64,000 bases of DNA, taken from Microbacterium maritypicum MF109 (GTDB lineage: Bacteria; Actinomycetota; Actinomycetes; Actinomycetales; Microbacteriaceae). A program made the translations under genes and the position numbers. The stretch's first letter is position 1. Every line of letters begins with the position of its first letter. Shown here in pieces: positions 36,301-45,274 of the stretch. Below the pieces are notes generated by a model, which made no database searches, had not been told where the DNA came from, and was given only the letters and a program-made list of their open reading frames with translations. The stretch lies in assembly GCF_000455825.1 (NCBI RefSeq), contig NZ_ATAO01000206.1, positions 62,001-126,000 of the forward strand. Reading direction: 5' to 3'.

Positions 36301-36839
36301 AGCTGGCAGACCTGACCCAGACGCGCCAGGACCTCCTGACGATCATCACCGATCTCGATGAGCGGATGCAGACGATCTTCGCGAGTGCTTTCGAAGACAC
36401 CAAGGAGGCATTTGGTCAGGTGTTCCCGCTGTTGTTCCCCGGTGGAACCGGCAGCATCTCCCTGACGGATCCCGACAACATGCTGACGACAGGCATCGAA
36501 GTGTCCGTCCGCCCTGTGGGGAAGAAGATCGAGCGACTGTCGTTGCTCTCGGGAGGCGAACGATCCCTGGCGGCCGTGGCGCTGCTCGTCGCGATCTTCA
36601 AGGCGCGCCCGAGTCCTTTCTACATCCTGGACGAGGTCGAGGCGGCGCTCGACGATGCGAACCTGGGGCGATTGCTGACGGTGTTCGAACAGCTGCGGGA
36701 GAGTTCTCAGCTGCTGGTGATCACGCACCAGAAGCGCACGATGGAGATCGCCGATGCCCTCTACGGCGTCTCGATGCGGCAGGACGGCGTCTCCGCTGTC
36801 GTGGGTCAGCGTGTCGGCGACCGGGCGGCGGCGGTTTAG
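33297..36839 (+). CDS. smc: Chromosome segregation protein SMC
   Basis: An 1180-residue SMC ATPase that compacts and segregates the chromosome together with ScpA and ScpB. Walker A GPNGSGKSN is at about residues 31-39, and the N-terminal head is followed by a long coiled coil. The hinge (about 500-640) is bounded by Gly-rich turns, then comes the second coiled coil. The C-terminal signature LSGGERSLAAVAL starts near 1083, with Walker B FYILDEVEAALDD. The coiled coil has a stretch of lower GC near residues 920-940. No ribosome binding site precedes the ATG; see the overlapping upstream frame. Confidence 0.97.
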   Translation: MHLKSLTLKGFKSFAQPTSFVFEPGVTCIVGPNGSGKSNVVDALAWVMGEQGAKTLRGGKMEDVIFAGTSTRGPLGRAEVQLTIDNADGALPIEYAEVTISRTLFRNGSSEYAINGEGCRLLDVQELLSDSGLGREMHVIVGQGRLDTVLQASPEDRRGFIEEAAGILKHRRRKEKTLRKLDAMETNLTRLSDLAGEIRRQLKPLGRQAEIAREAQTIAAVVRDAKARIFADDVVALRAALADHTRTEQERHTERLVLSDQAETVRANIARLEQDQNSVAVDQARSVAFGLEQVQERMRGLYTLANQRLALLGTDDDDAAVTAVTVTQATIDEAKDEIDAISAGLGDAQDAAAAASREVVHARAELDALDVDIAEQSALVSEYDMRLSALRGTADAAASALAAVRGAVLRQENALEAANARRREAADALDAIDDAEAPEGTAVEHAAAYDSAQRAATAAEAERETLRERLHAAEREVDALTAKASALSSALALSGGAAEIVEAGGKGVRGLVGDAVQVRTGFEAAIAAVLGPLAEGVLIDSVDDAFASAKEAAEQRRGVVDFVIANAVRGDVATPTIAGVTPAVDTVTAPDGILGVLSHVLIADDLDSARSARTALDVAGDTATTIVTVAGDVLTAQTLRTGSGGERSRLELAAERDAAAERLAEIQIVVDSLREARRDAEEAVETTRRHAKDALRALREHDAALATHAEQLNRVTVRHESAVAECERLETGLAQAQSAVAEAEAKAEAAKTALDDAIATPRPVLDASARDSLLEALEVAREGEVRARLEIETLRERVRAAQSRVVSLERQREHERDAAAEAARRAVIRRAQREAASGVVEELPRILDSLDRSVTEARLALAEAETARSAQNQELVGLRAQESSLRERLAGLTESVHGLELQIHEKKLHLNSLLERVSSELALEEDILIAEYGPEQLVPRDPGAEPAEAGHDDDTAIPFDRRIQQRRVAEAERKLAQLGRVNPLALEEFAALEQRHAFLTEQLADLTQTRQDLLTIITDLDERMQTIFASAFEDTKEAFGQVFPLLFPGGTGSISLTDPDNMLTTGIEVSVRPVGKKIERLSLLSGGERSLAAVALLVAIFKARPSPFYILDEVEAALDDANLGRLLTVFEQLRESSQLLVITHQKRTMEIADALYGVSMRQDGVSAVVGQRVGDRAAAV

Positions 36840-36896
36840 GGGCGCGTACGGGCTTGCGGGCGGAGCATCCACTCGCACAACCCGTAGGCTGGAGTG

Positions 36897-37769
36897 ATGG
36901 CGGAGAAGTCCTGGTCTCTTGGTCGCGCACTGCGCGGCATGTTCGTCAAGCCCACCATCGATGAGACGACCTGGGAGGACCTGGAGACCGCTCTCCTGAC
37001 GGCCGACTTCGGCCCGGGCATCAGCGAACGCGTCGTGGATGAGCTGCGTGCGAAGGTCGAGCGGTACCGCACCACCGACCCCAAGGATCTCCAGCGGATG
37101 CTGCGGGAGACGTTGGAGGAGCACTTCGCGAAGTTCGACACGACGCTGAAGCTCACCGAGCGTCCAGCTGTCGTCCTCGTCGTGGGCGTCAACGGCGTCG
37201 GGAAGACGACGACCATCGGCAAGTTCACGAAGTTCCTCCGTGGCTATCAGCGCAGTGTCGTGGTCGGCGCGGCCGACACCTTCCGCGCGGCCGCGGTCGA
37301 CCAGCTCGCCACCTGGGCGCAGCGCGGTGGAGCCGCGATCGTGCGGCCTCAGCAGGAAGGTCAGGATCCGGCATCCGTCGCGTTCCAGACGGTCGAGTAT
37401 GCCAAGCGCGAGGGCATCGAGATCGCCATCATCGACACGGCCGGGCGTCTGCACACCAAGGACGGCCTCATGGACGAGCTCTCGAAGGTCCGGCGCGTGA
37501 TCGAGAAGCAGGCGCCGATCAGCGAGGTGCTGCTCGTGCTGGACGCCACCACGGGCCAGAACGGTGTCATGCAGGCCGAGGCCTTCCTCGAGCACGCCGG
37601 CGTCACCGGACTCGTCCTCACCAAGCTCGACGGGTCGGCCAAGGGCGGGTTCGTGCTGGCGGTGCAGGAGCGCACCGGTATCCCGGTGAAGCTGCTCGGA
37701 CAGGGCGAGGGGATCGACGATCTGACCGGTTTCACCCCCCATGTGTTCGTCCAGTCGTTGGTCGGTTGA
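36897..37769 (+). CDS. ftsY: Signal recognition particle receptor FtsY
   Basis: A 290-residue SRP GTPase that docks the signal recognition particle at the membrane. The N domain is followed by the G domain with GVNGVGKTTTIGK (P-loop), the DTFRAAA motif, DTAGRLHT and TKLDGSAKGG. The long acidic N-terminal A domain of proteobacterial FtsY is absent, as usual for short actinobacterial forms. ATG 36897 is chosen over GTG 36894 because TAGGCT (36885-36890) lies exactly six bases before it. Its partner Ffh is encoded 3 kb downstream. Confidence 0.96.
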   Translation: MAEKSWSLGRALRGMFVKPTIDETTWEDLETALLTADFGPGISERVVDELRAKVERYRTTDPKDLQRMLRETLEEHFAKFDTTLKLTERPAVVLVVGVNGVGKTTTIGKFTKFLRGYQRSVVVGAADTFRAAAVDQLATWAQRGGAAIVRPQQEGQDPASVAFQTVEYAKREGIEIAIIDTAGRLHTKDGLMDELSKVRRVIEKQAPISEVLLVLDATTGQNGVMQAEAFLEHAGVTGLVLTKLDGSAKGGFVLAVQERTGIPVKLLGQGEGIDDLTGFTPHVFVQSLVG

Positions 37770-37813
37770 TGACGGGACTACCGCAGTGAGCACGAGGCTG
37801 GTTTCATAGCGTT

Positions 37814-38314
37814 ATGGCGATCGAACACGACTACTTCGGACTCCTGTCCTCAGGCCCGGACGGCTCGATCTTCTGGTCGGAGACCGTGGAGCTCGGCGAC
37901 CAGAGTGTCACCGTCGATCTGACCGCTCCGGATCAGGACGACGTTTCCGCGGATGCGCTCGACATCGCCGCCTCGCTCATCGCAGGCCTCGAGAGCGTCG
38001 ACGACACCGCCCGGCGTGGCATGCTCGCCGAAGTCGATGACCGCACGAGCGAGGTGACCGAGTACATCCTCCAGCAGCAGGAGACGTACGGCGACGATCT
38101 GCCGGATGTCCTCGTCGATGTCTCGGGCGACGCCGCCGTCGACATCATCCGATCGCTCCGGTTGATGAGCATGACGATCCTCGCCGATGAGCACGGAGGC
38201 TCTGAACCGTTCGCGGTGCTCGAGTATGCGCTCGACGACAGCTCGACGGACGACGTGCTGCTCGTGAATCTCGGCTCGGACGGCAGCGTTCAGTCCGTCA
38301 TGAGCGCGGACTGA
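37814..38314 (+). CDS. Small acidic protein, DUF2004-like
   Basis: A 166-residue, strongly acidic cytoplasmic protein. The opening HDYFGLLSSGPDGSIFWSETVEL resembles DUF2004 proteins (short proteins that start with a DYFG segment), but I cannot confirm membership. No catalytic motif is visible. It lies 44 bp after ftsY and ends at a bidirectional terminator shared with lipA. Confidence 0.7.
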   Translation: MAIEHDYFGLLSSGPDGSIFWSETVELGDQSVTVDLTAPDQDDVSADALDIAASLIAGLESVDDTARRGMLAEVDDRTSEVTEYILQQQETYGDDLPDVLVDVSGDAAVDIIRSLRLMSMTILADEHGGSEPFAVLEYALDDSSTDDVLLVNLGSDGSVQSVMSAD

Positions 38315-38317
38315 TCC

Positions 38318-38342
38318 GCTGCCCGGACGGGGTCCGGGCAGC
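38318..38342. terminator. Bidirectional terminator between the DUF2004-like gene and lipA
   Basis: A perfect 11-bp stem, GCTGCCCGGAC (38318-38328) against GTCCGGGCAGC (38332-38342), with a three-base loop. It lies between two convergent genes. Confidence 0.75.
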
Positions 38343-38349
38343 GTTCAGG

Positions 38350-39339
38350 TCAGACGGCCTGCGCGAATCCGAGGTCTGCGCTTTCGGCGATATGCGCGAG
38401 GTGTGCGGGGATCTCGCGTCCCTTCGACGTCATGGACTGCGCCCAGAGTCGACCGGCGCGATACGACGACCGCACGAGGGGACCCGCCAGAACACCGAGG
38501 AAGCCGATGCGCTCGGCCTCCTCCTTGAACTCGACGAACTCGGCCGGCTTCACCCAGCGTGAGACCGGGTGGTGGCGTGGTGTCGGCCGCAGGTACTGCG
38601 TGATCGTGATGATGTCGCATCCGGCGTCGTGCAGATCGTTGAGCGCCTGCACCACCTCTTCGGGTTCCTCACCCATCCCGAGGATGAGGTTGGACTTCGT
38701 GATCAGTCCGGCGTCCCGAGCCTGGGTCAGGACGTCGAGCGAGCGCTCATAGCGGAACGCCGGCCGGATGCGCTTGAAGATGCGGGGCACCGTCTCGACA
38801 TTGTGCGCGAACACCTCAGGGCGCGCGTCGAAGATCTGCCCCAGGAACGCCGGATCGGCGTTGTGCTCGTTGGCGAGCAGCTCCACACCGGTGTGCGGGT
38901 TCAGCTCATGGATCTTGCGCACCGTCTCGGCGTTGAGCCAGGCGCCGGTGTCCGGGAGGTCGTCGCGGGCCACGCTCGTGACGGTGGCATACCGGAGGTT
39001 CATCCGGACGACGCTCTCCGCAACCCGGCGTGGCTCGTCGGTGTCATAGTCGGCGGGCTTGCCCGTGTCGATCTGGCAGAAGTCGCAGCGGCGGGTGCAC
39101 TGGGAGCCACCGATGAGGAAGGTCGCCTCTCGGTCTTCCCAGCACTCGTAGATGTTCGGGCAGCCCGCCTCCTGGCAGACCGTGTGCAGGTCCTCGCTCT
39201 TCACGAGCGAATGCAGCGCCGTGTACTCCGGGCCCATCTTCGCCTTCGTCTTGATCCACTCCGGCTTGCGCTCGATCGGTGTCTCGGCGTTGCGGATCTC
39301 GAGGCGGAGGAGCTTGCGACCCTCGGGGGCGGCGGTCAT
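38350..39339 (-). CDS. lipA: Lipoyl synthase
   Basis: A 329-residue radical-SAM enzyme that inserts two sulfurs into protein-bound octanoate to form lipoate. The auxiliary cluster is ligated by Cys-x4-Cys-x5-Cys ([12 protein letters not shown]) and the radical-SAM cluster by Cys-x3-Cys-x2-Cys (CTRRCDFC). The C-terminal serine ligand falls in VRSSYRAG. The ATG overlaps the lipB stop by 4 bp, so both are co-translated. Confidence 0.96.
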   Translation of the reverse strand: MTAAPEGRKLLRLEIRNAETPIERKPEWIKTKAKMGPEYTALHSLVKSEDLHTVCQEAGCPNIYECWEDREATFLIGGSQCTRRCDFCQIDTGKPADYDTDEPRRVAESVVRMNLRYATVTSVARDDLPDTGAWLNAETVRKIHELNPHTGVELLANEHNADPAFLGQIFDARPEVFAHNVETVPRIFKRIRPAFRYERSLDVLTQARDAGLITKSNLILGMGEEPEEVVQALNDLHDAGCDIITITQYLRPTPRHHPVSRWVKPAEFVEFKEEAERIGFLGVLAGPLVRSSYRAGRLWAQSMTSKGREIPAHLAHIAESADLGFAQAV

Positions 39340-39989
39340 GCGAAGGCTCCTGTCAGTTCGGTGGTCGTGTACTCGGCGAGGAAGGCGCGGGTGACGGCGT
39401 CGACGAGGTCGAGGGGCGGGACGGCGGACCCCACCACCTCGCTCACCGTAGTGACGCCGGCATCGGTGATGCCGCACGGGATGATGCCGCGGAAGCCGGC
39501 CAGCGAGTTGTCGCAGTTGATGGCGAAGCCGTGCATCGTGACCCCCTGCTGCACGCGCACTCCGATCGCCGCCACCTTGTCCTCCGAGAGTGGCCGGCGT
39601 ACCCAGACCCCGCTGCGGCCCTCGACCTGATAGCCGTCGACGCCGAAGGGGCGCAGCACGTCGATCAGGAGGCGCTCGAGACGGCGCACGTGCGCGACGA
39701 CATCGATCGGCTCGGGGAGTCGCACGATCGGATAGCCCACGAGCTGCCCCGGCCCGTGCCAGGTGATCTTCCCGCCCCTATCGACGTCGATCACGGGGGT
39801 GCCGTCCTGTGGCCGCTCCTGGGGTTCCGTGCGCTTGCCCGCGGTGTAGACGGCCTCGTGCTCGAGGAGGATCAGCGTGTCGGGACGGGTGCCGTCGACG
39901 ACATCGGCGTGGACGCGACGCTGAAGCTCCCACCCGTCGATGTACGGCACGAACGTCGGAGCGAACCCGGGCGTGAGGATCTCGAGCAT
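39336..39989 (-). CDS. lipB: Octanoyl-[acyl-carrier protein] transferase
   Basis: A 217-residue LipB that moves octanoate from ACP to lipoyl domains. [18 protein letters not shown] is the family signature. The catalytic lysine is in [11 protein letters not shown] and the catalytic cysteine in IIPCGI. It is the first gene of the lipBA pair and is divergent from the TetR regulator gene. Confidence 0.95.
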   Translation of the reverse strand: MLEILTPGFAPTFVPYIDGWELQRRVHADVVDGTRPDTLILLEHEAVYTAGKRTEPQERPQDGTPVIDVDRGGKITWHGPGQLVGYPIVRLPEPIDVVAHVRRLERLLIDVLRPFGVDGYQVEGRSGVWVRRPLSEDKVAAIGVRVQQGVTMHGFAINCDNSLAGFRGIIPCGITDAGVTTVSEVVGSAVPPLDLVDAVTRAFLAEYTTTELTGAFA

Positions 39990-40087
39990 CACAGAACCGC
40001 CTTCATTGCGTAAATGGACTGAGGACAACAATACCCCTCGGCGAGAGGGGCGGCGCTCTCGACCCGACCCCGCGATAACGTGAGGAC

Positions 40088-40672
40088 ATGAGTTCCACTG
40101 GCAGAGCCGGGCGACCCAAGGCGTCGTCGCGGGAGACCCTCGCAGAAGCAGCATGCGAGCTCTTCCTGGAGCGCGGATACGACGCGACATCTGTGGCGGA
40201 CATCACGCAGCGCGCTGGCGTCAGCCGGTCCAGCTTCTTCAACTACTTCGCGTCCAAGAGCGACGTGCTGTGGTCGGGCGTCGACGAACGGATCGGACAG
40301 GCCATCGCCTCGCTGGAACAGCTCGGCAGGGCGGCGACGGGTGACGCGGTTCACGACATACTGCTGTCGATCGTGCACGATTTCGCACCGGACCCCCTTG
40401 CCTTGGCGCTGCGCAATGCCGCAGCGATGGGGGTGGAAGGCGAGCTCATCCGTGACACCGGGCTCCGCCTCGCCCGTCTGTCCGCGGCGGTGTCACGCGC
40501 GGCGTCCGCCTCGGGAGTCGACGTCATCCGTGCCGACATCCTCGGGGCGGCACACGCGGCCGCCGTGCTCTCCTCACTGCGCGTGTGGGCGGAACAGGGA
40601 GCCGGACGGGGGACGCCGGAGACGGTCCTGAGGGAAGCCCTGGGAACGATCCACGACCTTCCCTGGTCCTGA
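40088..40672 (+). CDS. TetR/AcrR family regulator
   Basis: A 194-residue TetR repressor. The N-terminal helix-turn-helix is at about residues 15-60 (TLAEAACELFLERGYDATSVADITQRAGVSRSSFFNYFASK). The C-terminal ligand domain is not recognisable. TAACGT (40076-40081) is six bases before the ATG, and GAGGA also overlaps a ribosome binding site. It is divergent from lipB across about 100 bp, but a link to lipoate metabolism is not shown. Confidence 0.9.
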   Translation: MSSTGRAGRPKASSRETLAEAACELFLERGYDATSVADITQRAGVSRSSFFNYFASKSDVLWSGVDERIGQAIASLEQLGRAATGDAVHDILLSIVHDFAPDPLALALRNAAAMGVEGELIRDTGLRLARLSAAVSRAASASGVDVIRADILGAAHAAAVLSSLRVWAEQGAGRGTPETVLREALGTIHDLPWS

Positions 40673-40724
40673 CTCCCGCGCGGGGCTGAGCGACCGGCCT
40701 CGGCTCGCGTAGAATCGGAGCACC

Positions 40725-42284
40725 ATGGCTACATTTGGCACGCTCTCCGATCGGCTCACCGAGACCTTCCGCAATCTGCGCACGAAGGGAAAGCTGACCG
40801 CGGCCGACGTCGACGGCACCGTCCGCGAGATCCGACGCGCCCTGCTCGATGCCGACGTCGCGCTCGTCGTCGTCAAGGAGTTCACCGCGAAGGTCCGCGA
40901 ACGCGCACTCGGCGATGAGGTCAACAAGGCGCTGAACCCCGCGCAGCAGGTCGTCCAGATCGTCAATGAAGAGCTCGTGCAGATCCTCGGCGGAGAGCAG
41001 CGCCGTCTGCAGTTCGCGAAGACGGCACCGACGGTGATCATGCTCGCCGGCCTGCAGGGCTCCGGTAAGACCACCTTCGCCGGCAAGCTCGCGAAGCAGC
41101 TCGAGGGCGAAGGGCACACGCCTCTGCTCGTCGCCGCCGACCTCCAGCGTCCGAACGCGGTCAACCAGCTTCAGGTCGTCGCGGAGCAGGCCGGTGCGTC
41201 GATCTACGCCCCCGAGCCTGGCAACGGCGTCGGAGATCCCGTGAAGGTCTCTCGAGACGGTGTCGACTACGCACGTCGTCAGCAGCACGATGTCGTGATC
41301 ATCGACACCGCCGGCCGCCTCGGCGTGGACGCCGAGCTCATGAAGCAGGCGGCGGACATCCGCAAGGCTGTCAACCCCGACGAGGTCCTGTTCGTCATCG
41401 ACGCGATGATCGGTCAGGACGCCGTGAACACCGCCAAGGCGTTCCAGGACGGCGTCGACTTCACCGGAGTCGTGCTCTCCAAGCTCGACGGCGACGCCCG
41501 CGGTGGCGCCGCGCTCTCGGTGGCCTCCGTGACCGGCCGTCCGATCATCTTCGCCTCGACCGGTGAGCGACTCGAGGACCTCGAGCCCTTCCACCCCGAC
41601 CGCATGGCGAGCCGCATCCTCGACCTCGGCGACATCCTCACCCTCATCGAGCAGGCCCAGCAGGCCTTCGATGAGGAAGAGGCCATGAAGATGGCCGAGA
41701 AGCTCGCGACCGAGGCCTTCACCCTCGAGGACTTCCTCGACCAGCTTCAGCAGATGAAGAAGATGGGCTCGATGAAGAAGATGCTCGGGATGCTCCCGGG
41801 CATGGGCCAGATGAAGCAGCAGCTCGACGACTTCGATGAGCGGGAGATCGACCGCACGGAGGCCATCATCCGCTCGATGACGCCGGGGGAGCGCCGCAAC
41901 CCCAAGGTACTGAACGGATCGCGCCGTCTGCGCATCGCCAAGGGTTCCGGTATGACCGTCACCGACGTGAACCAGCTCGTGCAGCGCTTCGAGCAGGCCG
42001 CGAAGATGATGAAGACGGTGGCGCGCGGCGGCACCCCGAACATCCCCGGTATGGGGCCGGTGCCCGGGATGGGGCGTCCCGGCGCTTCTTCCAAGCGCGG
42101 CAAAAAGGGCAAGTCCTCCGGTGGATCGCGTTCAGGCAACCCGGCCAAGCGCGCGGCCGAGAACGCGGGGATCGCATCGTCCGCGACGCCGACCGGCTCC
42201 GGATTCGGTTTGGGCGGCGGGGCGGCTCAAGCTCCGAGCGAAGCCGACCTCGCCGAGATCCAGAAGCTCTTCGGCAAGGGCTGA
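40725..42284 (+). CDS. ffh: Signal recognition particle protein Ffh
   Basis: A 519-residue SRP54 GTPase that binds signal sequences and 4.5S RNA for co-translational membrane targeting. The G domain carries GLQGSGKTTFAGK, DTAGRLGVD and SKLDGDARGG. The M domain has the methionine-rich segment MKKMGSMKKMLGMLPGMG and the RNA-binding RLRIAKGSGM. The C-terminal tail is rich in Gly and Ser. TAGAAT (40710-40715) nine bases before the ATG is the likely -10. The usual downstream partner rpsP is displaced by about 9.5 kb. Confidence 0.96.
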   Translation: MATFGTLSDRLTETFRNLRTKGKLTAADVDGTVREIRRALLDADVALVVVKEFTAKVRERALGDEVNKALNPAQQVVQIVNEELVQILGGEQRRLQFAKTAPTVIMLAGLQGSGKTTFAGKLAKQLEGEGHTPLLVAADLQRPNAVNQLQVVAEQAGASIYAPEPGNGVGDPVKVSRDGVDYARRQQHDVVIIDTAGRLGVDAELMKQAADIRKAVNPDEVLFVIDAMIGQDAVNTAKAFQDGVDFTGVVLSKLDGDARGGAALSVASVTGRPIIFASTGERLEDLEPFHPDRMASRILDLGDILTLIEQAQQAFDEEEAMKMAEKLATEAFTLEDFLDQLQQMKKMGSMKKMLGMLPGMGQMKQQLDDFDEREIDRTEAIIRSMTPGERRNPKVLNGSRRLRIAKGSGMTVTDVNQLVQRFEQAAKMMKTVARGGTPNIPGMGPVPGMGRPGASSKRGKKGKSSGGSRSGNPAKRAAENAGIASSATPTGSGFGLGGGAAQAPSEADLAEIQKLFGKG

Positions 42285-42290
42285 CTCCGC

Positions 42291-43208
42291 TCAGCGCGGC
42301 GCCGTGAGAGCATCCGCGGCCGTTGCATGCGGGGCGGGCGCGGCAGTGCGCCGATTGGGCCGCGAGGCCAGCTGCCCCAGCACGAGTGCGCCCAGAGTCA
42401 GGACGAGGCCGATGGCCTGGAGGGGGCTGAATCGCTCCCCGGCGACCACGACGCCGAGCGTCGTCGCGACGATGGGGGAGAGCAGCGCGAGGAGCCCCGG
42501 CGCGATGACCGGGAGCTGCTGGACGCCGCGGAACCAGAGCGTGTAGGCGACGATCCCGCCCGCCGTCCCGAGCCACAGATATCCGAGCACGGCGCTACCG
42601 TCGATGGTCTGGGGCACGCCTTCGACGATCAGTGTCAACGGCAGCAGCAGAAGCCCTCCCGCGCTGAGCTGCCACCCGGCGTAGGCGACGGGTCCGACGC
42701 CAACCGGCCGGCCCCATCGCTTCGTCAGGATCATCCCCGCTCCCGTCGCGGTGACGCCTCCGACAGCGGCGAGGATCCCCCAGAGATCCAGCTCGGCGGC
42801 GGGACCCAGGACCACCAGGGCCACTCCGCCAGCGCCGACGACGGCAGCGGCGGCGGCGAGCGGCCGGATCCGTTCCTGCAGCACGAGCGCTCCGAGGACG
42901 AGGACGATAAGCGGCTGCGCACCCGCGACCGCGGCCGCGACGCCGCCAGGGAGCCGCTCCGCGGCCAGGAACAGCAGCGGGAAGAAGGCGCCGATGTTGA
43001 GCGCTCCCAGGATGAACGACTTTCCCCACCACCCGCCGCGGGGGAGACACCTGCTGATGAGGACTGCCAGGAGCCCCGCGGGGAGGGAGCGGAGGAGCCC
43101 GGCGAACAGCGGGTGCCCGGGCGGGAGCAGTTCTGTCGTGACGAGGTAGGTCGTGCCCCATGCGATGGGGGCGAGGGCGGTCAGTAGCACCAGGGGCAGG
43201 CGGTTCAT
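42291..43208 (-). CDS. EamA/DMT family transporter
   Basis: A 305-residue membrane protein with ten hydrophobic segments in two EamA repeats of five. AWGTTYLVTTELLPPG at the N-terminus is typical of the RhaT/EamA branch of the drug/metabolite transporter superfamily, many of which export amino acids. The divergent LysR-type gene 78 bp away is its likely regulator. Confidence 0.88.
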   Translation of the reverse strand: MNRLPLVLLTALAPIAWGTTYLVTTELLPPGHPLFAGLLRSLPAGLLAVLISRCLPRGGWWGKSFILGALNIGAFFPLLFLAAERLPGGVAAAVAGAQPLIVLVLGALVLQERIRPLAAAAAVVGAGGVALVVLGPAAELDLWGILAAVGGVTATGAGMILTKRWGRPVGVGPVAYAGWQLSAGGLLLLPLTLIVEGVPQTIDGSAVLGYLWLGTAGGIVAYTLWFRGVQQLPVIAPGLLALLSPIVATTLGVVVAGERFSPLQAIGLVLTLGALVLGQLASRPNRRTAAPAPHATAADALTAPR

Positions 43209-43286
43209 GCTTCCAGCCTGCGAGGAACAAAGTGATGAGTCCAACGCATGGTTGTCACCGCATACATGAACCGAGATCATGGAAGC

Positions 43287-44168
43287 ATGGAACTTCAACA
43301 GCTCCGCTATGTCGTCGAAGTCGCCGAGACGCTGAGCTTCACCCGGGCCGCCGAACGGTGCTTCGTCACCCAATCGGCGTTGAGCCACCAGATCGCGTCA
43401 CTCGAGCGTGAACTCGGCCGCCGACTGTTCGCACGGTCGAGTCGCCATGTGCGCCTGACAGAGTCAGGTGAGGCGTTCGTCGCACACGCGCGGCGCGCGC
43501 TTCGGTCAGCAGACCAGGCGAAAGAGGACGCCGCCGCCGTCGACGGCGTCGTGGAAGGCACGCTGCGAATCGGCGTCATCCCGACGGTGACCGCCATCGA
43601 CCTCCCCGCGGTGCTCGTCGCCTACCGTGGGGCCTACCCGCTCGTCAGGGTGGAACTGCAGGTCGGGAACAGCGATGTCCTCGCCCGCAGGCTCCGAAAC
43701 GACGAGCTCGACATCGCGCTGCTCGGACTGCGAGAGGGTGTCGATCCAGAGGGGGTGGAGTCGCGTGTCCTCTCTCGGGATCCCCTCGTCGCCGTCTTCC
43801 CTCGCGGGCACGAACTCGCGGATGCGGAGAGCATCGCGCTCGACGATGTCGCGGGGATGACGTTCGCGGACTTCCCGACGGCGACCTCCGGTCGTGCGCA
43901 GAGCGACGGGGCGTTCGCCGCTGCGGGCCTGACGCGTGACGTCGCCTTCGAGGCCGACTCCGCGACCCTCATCCTGGGACTCGTGGAGGCAGGGCTGGCA
44001 GTGACCCTGCTGGCGCCGGGCACCGTCGATCGCTCCGGTTTCGATGTCGTCACGGTGGAGGTGCGCGGTGGCCCTGTGCGTCTCGAATACCTCGCCTGGG
44101 ACGCTGCCGCGCCACGGAACGTCGCACGCGCGTTCATCGCCGTGACCGAAGTCGCGCACTCGGCGTGA
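43287..44168 (+). CDS. LysR family transcriptional regulator
   Basis: A 293-residue LysR regulator. The N-terminal winged helix MELQQLRYVVEVAETLSFTR...TQSALSHQIASLE is followed by a periplasmic-binding-protein-like effector domain (about 90-290). The ATG at 43287 begins the conserved MELQQL stretch; an upstream in-frame start is not needed. It is divergent from the EamA transporter and probably controls it from the shared 78-bp region. Confidence 0.92.
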   Translation: MELQQLRYVVEVAETLSFTRAAERCFVTQSALSHQIASLERELGRRLFARSSRHVRLTESGEAFVAHARRALRSADQAKEDAAAVDGVVEGTLRIGVIPTVTAIDLPAVLVAYRGAYPLVRVELQVGNSDVLARRLRNDELDIALLGLREGVDPEGVESRVLSRDPLVAVFPRGHELADAESIALDDVAGMTFADFPTATSGRAQSDGAFAAAGLTRDVAFEADSATLILGLVEAGLAVTLLAPGTVDRSGFDVVTVEVRGGPVRLEYLAWDAAAPRNVARAFIAVTEVAHSA

Positions 44169-44276
44169 CCACCTCCCGGCGGAATCGACCGTCGACCAGC
44201 CTGCGTTAGTCTGAGTCCGTTTGAGTCCGCGCCGAAGAAGTCCTTCGGCCGGTGATCGCCGGGGGGAGAGTACCGC

Positions 44277-45194
44277 ATGGGGTTCCTGAATTTCGGTAAG
44301 AAGTCGAACGCAGCACAGCCTGATGCGGATCTCGAAGACCTCACGGTCCCGCAGGCCACCCTGCTGCGCACTCTGTTCGCGGAGAAGTGGCCTACGACAG
44401 CAGGGGCGATCACCGTGCACGGCGACTACGCCGAGGGGGACTCCGGCGCGCAGTACGGGCTGTACAACCTCGCGCGCGCCGTGAAGCTCGAACCGGAGTC
44501 GAACTGGCCGGAGGCTGTCGAGCGTCACATCTCCGGTCTGCTGAGCCGTCAGGCCGCCCCTCGCGACGAAGATCTCTCCGATGATCAGGTCCTGTCCCTC
44601 GTGAAAGCACGTCTCATCCCGTCGTCGTATCTCCCGGAGAGCCACCGTGCGGCGTACACGTACCGGCGCACGATCGTGAGCGGCCTCGAAGCGATCCTCA
44701 TGCTCGATCACCCCGAGACCACGACCGCCGTCCCTGACGCGATCGTCGGCCGGTTCGATGCCGGACAGCTGTGGGCCACGGCCCTCGCGGCAGTTTCGGC
44801 GGAGCCGATCGAAGAGGTGCACACCGTCGACGTCGGCAACGGCGCGTTCCAGGCGATCGTGTCGGACTCCATGTTCACCGCGAGCCGGGTGCTCGACTTC
44901 CCGGCCCTCCTGGCCGCAGCCGGTATCTCATCGGCTCCGCACGGCGTCCTGTTCGCCGTGCCCTCACGTCATCATGTCGCGTTCCATGTGATCACCGGAC
45001 CGGAGGCGATCTATGTCGTGCAGGACATGCACGGATTCGCTCAGCAGATGTTCGGACAGGGCGTCGGCGAGATCGCGACGGATGTCTTCTACTGGAGCGA
45101 CTCCGGCTACGAGCAGGTGACGTCGAGCGACGAGAGCGGACGCGTCTCGGTCGACGGTACCGGCGCCTTCTTCGCGTCGATCAACGGGTTCTGA
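44277..45194 (+). CDS. Protein of unknown function (305 aa)
   Basis: I do not recognise this family. The protein has 305 residues, is acidic and shows no signal peptide or membrane segment. It has an N-terminal mixed-charge leader, a helical region (about 25-150) and a C-terminal alpha/beta region (about 170-300) with VLFAVPSRHHVAFHVITGPEAIYVV. A good ribosome binding site (GGGGGAGAG) precedes the ATG. It stands alone between the LysR gene and glpK and is closed by a bidirectional terminator. Confidence 0.75.
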   Translation: MGFLNFGKKSNAAQPDADLEDLTVPQATLLRTLFAEKWPTTAGAITVHGDYAEGDSGAQYGLYNLARAVKLEPESNWPEAVERHISGLLSRQAAPRDEDLSDDQVLSLVKARLIPSSYLPESHRAAYTYRRTIVSGLEAILMLDHPETTTAVPDAIVGRFDAGQLWATALAAVSAEPIEEVHTVDVGNGAFQAIVSDSMFTASRVLDFPALLAAAGISSAPHGVLFAVPSRHHVAFHVITGPEAIYVVQDMHGFAQQMFGQGVGEIATDVFYWSDSGYEQVTSSDESGRVSVDGTGAFFASINGF

Positions 45195-45226
45195 CGGTTC
45201 AGCGGGCCGCTGCCGCGGAGACGACG

Positions 45227-45259
45227 AAGCGGGTCCGGAGTTGGACTCCGGACCCGCTT
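45227..45259. terminator. Bidirectional terminator between the unknown gene and glpK
   Basis: A perfect 15-bp stem, AAGCGGGTCCGGAGT (45227-45241) against its complement at 45245-45259, with a TGG loop. TTTGCT-like bases follow on the plus strand, and the stem sits 15 bp after the glpK stop. Confidence 0.85.
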
Positions 45260-45274
45260 TGCTGTCACGTCAGA

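Noticed and set aside
34491..37793. A 1,100-codon open frame on the strand opposite smc and ftsY, and similar long antisense frames opposite pepN and murA
   Set aside because: They are by-products of high GC content: amino-acid composition is Arg/Gly/Asp/His-rich, and the sense strand carries well-conserved genes.
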